Positions 59,391 through 64,000 of a stretch of DNA of 64,000 bases are shown one piece after another; the first letter of the stretch is position 1, and every line of letters starts with the position of its first letter. The position numbers and the translations under genes were made by a program. Under the pieces are notes generated by a model, which was given only the letters and a program-made list of their open reading frames with translations, was not told the origin of the DNA and made no database searches. This DNA is from Ontholestes murinus (lineage: Eukaryota > Arthropoda > Insecta > Coleoptera > Staphylinidae), in the NCBI GenBank assembly GCA_963969525.1, contig OZ018390.1, forward strand, positions 1,736,001-1,800,000, read 5' to 3'.

Positions 59391-59885
59391 CTTAATGATC
59401 AAACAAATACATCGATTAGACACACACCGGTGGCGAAACAAAAGCGCGCCCACGCGTCGGCAATTGTTTTTTTTTGCTTCATTCACAATCTCCCTCTCTC
59501 CATCTCCATCATATCTCTTCATGGACCACCCGGCAATTAAAGATCATTTTACAACGGCGTCGACCGGTAATTACCCCCGTTTCTGTTGCGCAACGAGACA
59601 GTTTTTCCCATTTTTTTTTTTTCGTTCGTAGCTCGATAGGTCGTGTGAGCGTTTCTCGTTTAATTATTCAGGACAATGGGTCTGGTTCTTGTATTTTTCA
59701 ACTGTTTCAAGTACACGTGGGTGAAACGGTTGCGAAACCGCGCACGGCCACCGGGATACTACCTTAGATTATATAGGCATGCCGTCGTTTTGTTCTTTGG
59801 CGATTAATTTTTCTCACGAGACGGATGTTTTGCAACGAAACATTGCTAACGAGGCCGTTACAGAAAACACATGAAATGCACGTAG
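59391..59885. promoter_or_regulatory. GC-balanced unique island
   Basis: Non-repetitive with CpG-containing stretches. Pyrimidine tract plus CGTTCGTAG (ends 59630) resembles an acceptor and CACGTAG/GTATGT (59885) resembles a donor, so an exon is conceivable, but frames between them (to a stop at about 59765) show no recognised domain. Confidence 0.3.
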
Positions 59886-60396
59886 GTATGTAATAGTATA
59901 TGTATATGTAAATACAAATAAATATATTTGAGGTTTGTATTCTAAAAATTTGAATAAAAAGTTATTTCTATAGTTTTAAGGTGGATTTTAATGGTTTAAA
60001 AATAAAAATACAAACAAATTCTAATAACTTGAAACTTTTAAATTTTGCTAAGTATTGAATTTACTTCAAATCTTCAATTCAAATTTTAATAATCTGTTTT
60101 TTTTTTAATTTGCAGGTTACAAAAATCAATTGGAGTTGATTTTAAAGTTTTTGAAGGTAGTTTTATTGCTTTATCGTTTTGTGTACGAAAAAAATCTGCT
60201 TTAGATAATTGCTATTGTTTTCTAAGAAAATTTACACGTCAATCTGTCATCTGAGAAGTATAGAAGTATAATTATATTAATCTTCCAATCTGTTAACTTT
60301 AAACTACTTTTGGATTGTTTGAGTAACAGTTTAAAGATATGTAAACGCTAGTTTGGCACACAATTGCCATCTGTCGTATTTTCATCTGCTATGTTC
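59886..60396. other. AT-rich spacer
   Basis: A few CATCTGTC motifs near 60245 and 60370. No gene. Confidence 0.45.
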
Positions 60397-60618
60397 TAAC
60401 GGGTGTCCAACAATTATTGCAGTCCCGGGTGGCGTTGGAATCAAAAACGTAGGTCAATTCTTTCATGTGCCAAATAAATGAACTGACATTTTAATTGTCA
60501 AACATAACCTAAATGTGCATTAAAAATGTCAGTTCATTTATTTGCAACATGTAAGAATCGACCTACGTTTTTTATTCCAACGCCACCCGGGACTGCAATA
60601 ATTGTTGGACACACGTTA
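60397..60618. mobile_element. Foldback MITE, 222 bp
   Basis: Arms of about 95 bases: GTCCCGGGTGGCGTTGGAAT pairs with ATTCCAACGCCACCCGGGAC, and AAATGAACTGACATTTTAA with TTAAAAATGTCAGTTCATTT. Ends are TAACGGGTGTCC and GGACACACGTTA. The GC content is higher than in neighbours and there is no coding frame. Confidence 0.88.
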
Positions 60619-60780
60619 TGTTTACTGTCGTATATTAAACATCGCTAAATTCTATCCTAAATTTTGGGTCTTTAAGAAGCAATGATATGCAGTAATTATA
60701 TTACAGTTTTAAATAACTACAATAAGAAATGTTTTCGTGTTTTTCTAATTATTACTAAAATTCCAAAAAAGAAACAAATG
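60619..60780. other. AT-rich spacer
   Basis: Nothing recognised. Confidence 0.45.
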
Positions 60781-61260
60781 ATGTAGAGAGTTGCCATCTT
60801 CTGGCCATTAAAGATGGACTCTCTTTACTTCACTTCTTTATCAGTATTCCATTTATGTGTCAATATACTGGAACGGACACCACCCAGTGTGAAATGGAGA
60901 GGTGATCGCGGCGAGAAAAAAAAATCTGAAGGTCGCAACCACCCGCACGATAATCGTGTGGCAACGCCGCTGCGTGCATTACCGACTATTCGCAGCAGCA
61001 TTAGAATGTTCAATTACGCGGAAATTGGAATTCTCTGTCGCCCTCCTTTAGCTAAAGTTATTAATTGTTTCGCGCGAGAGAAACAATTGCCATCGTTGTA
61101 ATTGCATTTGAACAAGTGACCATCGATCGCGTGATCCTTGAGTGGTTGTTAGTATTTCTTTTTACGCAATTGCGCAAAGTGTAATTAATTGTATCGTATC
61201 TTGATGGCGTGTAGTACCGGATCTTATGAAATAAGCTCAGTTACGCTTTAATAACAGGTC
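60781..61260. promoter_or_regulatory. GC-balanced unique island
   Basis: Unique sequence with CpG-rich parts (GGTGATCGCGGCGAG, GTGGCAACGCCGCTGCGTGC). Overlapping 62-95 codon frames on both strands show no recognised domain. Candidate regulatory DNA by composition only. Confidence 0.3.
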
Positions 61261-61344
61261 GATTAATTTTCCCGAAAAGTATTCAAATGAAACGAATAAT
61301 TATTAACGCCATCTGGTGTCAAATTGTCTCAATCAACACTGTTT

Positions 61345-61480
61345 CACTAATAAAACACGGTTTGATTTCCTTTCTTCACTAATTAGCTAAGAAAGAAAAT
61401 CAAACCGTGTTTTATTAGTGATTATTACTTCACATAACTCAAAACAAATAGTGAATATAACACTGTTTCAATTTTTTTTC
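61345..61480. repeat. Hairpin with 32-base arms and shared dispersed repeat
   Basis: 61345-61376 and 61389-61420 pair almost perfectly (CACTAATAAAACACGGTTTG with CAAACCGTGTTTTATTAGTG). The right arm and the following CACATAACTCAAAACAAATA match 43883-44035. Confidence 0.85.
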
Positions 61481-61660
61481 TTTTAAATTATGATACACGT
61501 TAAGTTACGTATTAATAATTGTATGGATCACGTGATGAATATTAATGACACTATAAACATTAATTATTTTAATGTAAAAACGTTTATTTTTTTATTTATT
61601 TACAGGAAGTTTTAAAATACAGCATACACATTATATAATAACCCGGCGCGTTCTTCAAAA
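61481..61660. other. AT-rich spacer
   Basis: Nothing recognised. Confidence 0.45.
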
Positions 61661-62130
61661 ATTACACACTGAAATATTTCGTGATCATCATTTTCAGCAT
61701 TAAATAACGTTTAAAAAAATCGGTATGCACATTGTTCTCCTTGGAAAATGTGCGCGCACACACAAACATCTAGTAGGATATGAAAGTGACCACGCTAAGA
61801 ATATCGCGTATGTGTGTGTGTGTATGCGGTCGATTATGTATGTAGGTGCCATGCAATTCGCGTAATTTATTGTTATTATCCAATAAAAGCCGCGGATAGA
61901 GCGTTTACGGATTTTTTTCTTCTGTTTGTGGTCGCTCGGATCGATCGGTTTTTCGAAAGGAGCGCGGCCTTTGCGATTGTTTACACTCTATAAATTGTAC
62001 TGGTATTGTTAAAACGGCCAACTCTGATCGTGTAATGAGCTTTTGGTTTGTCTGTTGTTTTTTTTTGTTCGAGTTGCGTTTCAGTGATTAATCGAGTTCG
62101 CCTTGACACCCACGCGTTAATGATTTTGTG
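61661..62130. promoter_or_regulatory. GC-balanced unique island with TG microsatellite
   Basis: Contains a GTGTGTGTGTGTG run (about 61810-61823), CCAATAAAAGCCGCGG at 61880-61895 and GGATCGATCGGTTTTTCGAA. No coding frame of note. Possible promoter or enhancer; only composition supports this. Confidence 0.3.
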
Positions 62131-62189
62131 CTAATACTTCGTTGAACTATCGAATGAATGGTGATTGTTTCATTTACAAGTACTAAAAG

Positions 62190-62787
62190 AGTTGAAAGGA
62201 TGTGAAGAGTTGAAATAATAAACTTTAAACAAGACCTTTACGATTATGCCAATTCTGTTCGCTTTTCATTGATGGCTTCATTCAATTTATCCAATTACCG
62301 ACAGTATGGATGGTTTGGTTTTGTGGTAGCAGTTCAAAATACATGACGCCTTTGCCATGCCACCAAATTGAGAGCATAACCTTATTTTGGTAGATATTGT
62401 TTATCGCAGGAGTGTTAAATGAATTTCCTCGAGTTCACGCGGAAACCCAATATTGAGTTTACTAACATATCCTAGCTTGTGCAAATGCCTTTCCAAGATC
62501 TTTTAAGAAATGTTTAATATTTCTGCGAACTATCCAGTCGTTTAATTTTGATTTGCTTCGATAAATGCCTTTATTTAATCGCCTTCGGCTTCAACTGGCC
62601 TTTCTGGACGTAGCGCATCTTTGACATTGAAATTACCAGAACGGAATTTAGCAAACCAATTCTGGCATTGGCATTCTTTACCGTAGACAGCACACAACTG
62701 TTTATAGTCTTTTCTGAAGTGAAACCGCAAAACATAGCGATATATTTCGGTTTTTCTTTTCCATCTTTCTATCACTACTGAATCCAA
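62190..62787 (-). pseudogene. Mariner transposase, broken
   Basis: The N-terminal 70 codons are intact from ATG at 62787 (LRFHFRKDYKQLCAVYGKEC, QNWFAKFRSGNFNVKDALRP), matching the first helix-turn-helix of mariner transposases. Downstream pieces follow in order with stops and frame changes: ERHLHKLGYV (about 62485), GFPRELEEIHL (about 62440), KVMLSIWWHGKGVMYFELLP and QNQTI (about 62310-62385), and NEAINEKRTELA (about 62260). The first catalytic region is missing between the P-R-E-L and W-W-H-G-K pieces. The C-terminal half with the remaining catalytic Asp residues is lost or too decayed to read. Terminal repeats were not found. Confidence 0.85.
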
Positions 62788-62800
62788 TCATTTACTTTAG

Positions 62801-63828
62801 TAGTTAGTGACAATTGAAGTGTCTCCTCTTAAATGGTATTTAAGTTAGATGATTGGATTTAAAATTAAAAGTTTAAAATATCTTTTAATATTAATTGTAC
62901 TCTTTTCACGTACTTGAACATTCTTACAGAAATGAAGACACTTTAAATAAAAAAACAGGAAAATATATTCGTAAAATCTACAACAAATGAGTCTTATTAA
63001 GACTACAAGAACAAATCACTTTTGAAACAACTACTTCTCTAGCTAATACTTCGACAGACATTGAATAATACAAAAGTAATTTGCGTGTTACAAAATAGCA
63101 AGGCTATCAAAGCAACACTAGTTTGAACGTATTTCTTTCTGTAAAATGAACTAAAAATGATTGAATGTACGTTAAAATAGTTTGTGAGTGACTATACTAT
63201 GGTAATTTGGAAAAAGAAATGAATTTAGGTTGATGTAATTAAATTATATTTTATTATGAAGACACTTTGTTAAAAATACAAGTGTAGACATCTATTGGTC
63301 AAAACCGAAATGACTTAAGACTCAACTCAATACAATTATTGAAATATCCATGAATAAATAAACAGGTGAAATCGCGAAACATTCCATTTAAATATATCAC
63401 ACTCAAGATTATAGTTTAAGATTATGAAAGAAAAAAAAATGTGACATTGTCATAATTCTTGACGGTTGCATTGCATAGAGGATGTAAATATTTGCGTGTG
63501 TATGTGTTAATTTTACGTGAAAGAACACAGAAAAAAAAACACGAAACGGACATTGGTGTCCGTGAAGCCGTCGCTCGAATTTTCGAGGTTGAATTTTTGG
63601 GACACGTTCACCCGTGGATTATTTAATGGTCACAAAACCAACGCCATAAACCGCAAATTATGATTTATTAAATTATACACGGGCGTATATTGCACCTGCT
63701 GTTTTTATGTTAGGTATGCAGAAACAATTCGATTTTATTAATCATACAGTTGCTAAAAAAATAAACGGAGGCCTAATTAAAAATTGAATAAATCTCAATT
63801 GTTTCATTTTGTAAAAATTTAACTGTGT
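62801..63828. other. AT-rich unique spacer
   Basis: No repeat array, gene or domain recognised. A somewhat more GC-balanced patch lies at 63535-63660 (GAAGCCGTCGCTCGAATTTT). Confidence 0.45.
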
Positions 63829-63915
63829 GTAAAAAAACATTCGAAACAATTGAAATACTAAAATAATTTTAAAAATATTTTAGTATTTCAATTGTTTCGA
63901 ATGTTTTTTTTTTAC
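63829..63915. repeat. Hairpin with arms of about 40 bp
   Basis: GTAAAAAAACATTCGAAACA pairs with TGTTTCGAATGTTTTTTTTTAC-type sequence, and AATTGAAATACTAAAATA with TATTTTAGTATTTCAATT. There is a very short AT-rich loop near 63870. Pairing is nearly perfect. Confidence 0.88.
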
Positions 63916-64000
63916 TTAGAAAAATTACAAACGATCTATTACAGCTTTTATTATTAAAAAATATATACGTATCTATAGTATTATTTTGTTTGTTAAATAA

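Overview
This window looks like a gene-poor, AT-rich stretch of an arthropod nuclear genome, most likely an insect. The basis is an intact BEL/Pao LTR retrotransposon, decayed mariner-like transposases, LINE 3' ends of a type common in insects, foldback/MITE-like elements and very long degenerate short-motif arrays. No complete host protein-coding gene could be supported. The only long intact reading frame is the 1684-residue BEL/Pao polyprotein (1827-6881). The species cannot be told from the sequence.

Layout. 1-1355: degenerate array built on TGTCAAAA/TGTCATTTT. 1361-7447: BEL/Pao element with 225-bp LTRs that differ at one position, a tRNA-Tyr-type primer site and a 5-bp target duplication (ATACC). 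Its 3' end is rearranged: a full LTR, an inverted LTR end plus primer site, then a partial third LTR. 7.45-10.6 kb: mostly unique sequence with GC-balanced islands. 10.6-18.1 kb: two related inverted-repeat loci carrying TAGGTCA motifs, a decayed mariner-like transposase, and a long CTAGAAA-type array between the loci. 18.5-22.9 kb: array built on ATTCTAAAG, holding several hairpins, one a perfect 78-bp palindrome. 23-26.1 kb: unique islands and an inverted repeat made from a reverse-transcriptase motif.

26.15-33.9 and 36.5-43.5 kb: arrays built on TGACAG (plus-strand orientation), with LINE remnants at 31.3-31.9 and 38.4-38.6 kb. 44.9-45.8 kb: a roughly 900-bp foldback element. 46.1-46.7 kb: the best candidate host regulatory region, with two opposed CCAAT boxes, a perfect CRE and three strong splice-donor consensus sites pointing in both directions. 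A possible small exon lies at 48.3 kb. 49.1-50.5 kb: tandem repeat of about 125 bp. 50.5-59.2 kb: array of the same short motif in the opposite orientation (CTGTCA), with a segmental duplication and a MITE. 59.4-64 kb: more unique islands, a 222-bp foldback MITE, a broken mariner transposase (minus strand) and a terminal hairpin.

The window therefore reads as intronic or intergenic DNA in which GC-balanced, possibly regulatory islands are separated by repeat arrays. The most unusual points are the BEL 3'-end rearrangement, which records two templates inside one insertion, the kilobases of TGACAG/CTGTCA that match the TALE-homeodomain core site and switch strand between blocks, and a dispersed repeat that carries nuclear-receptor-like TAGGTCA half-sites.
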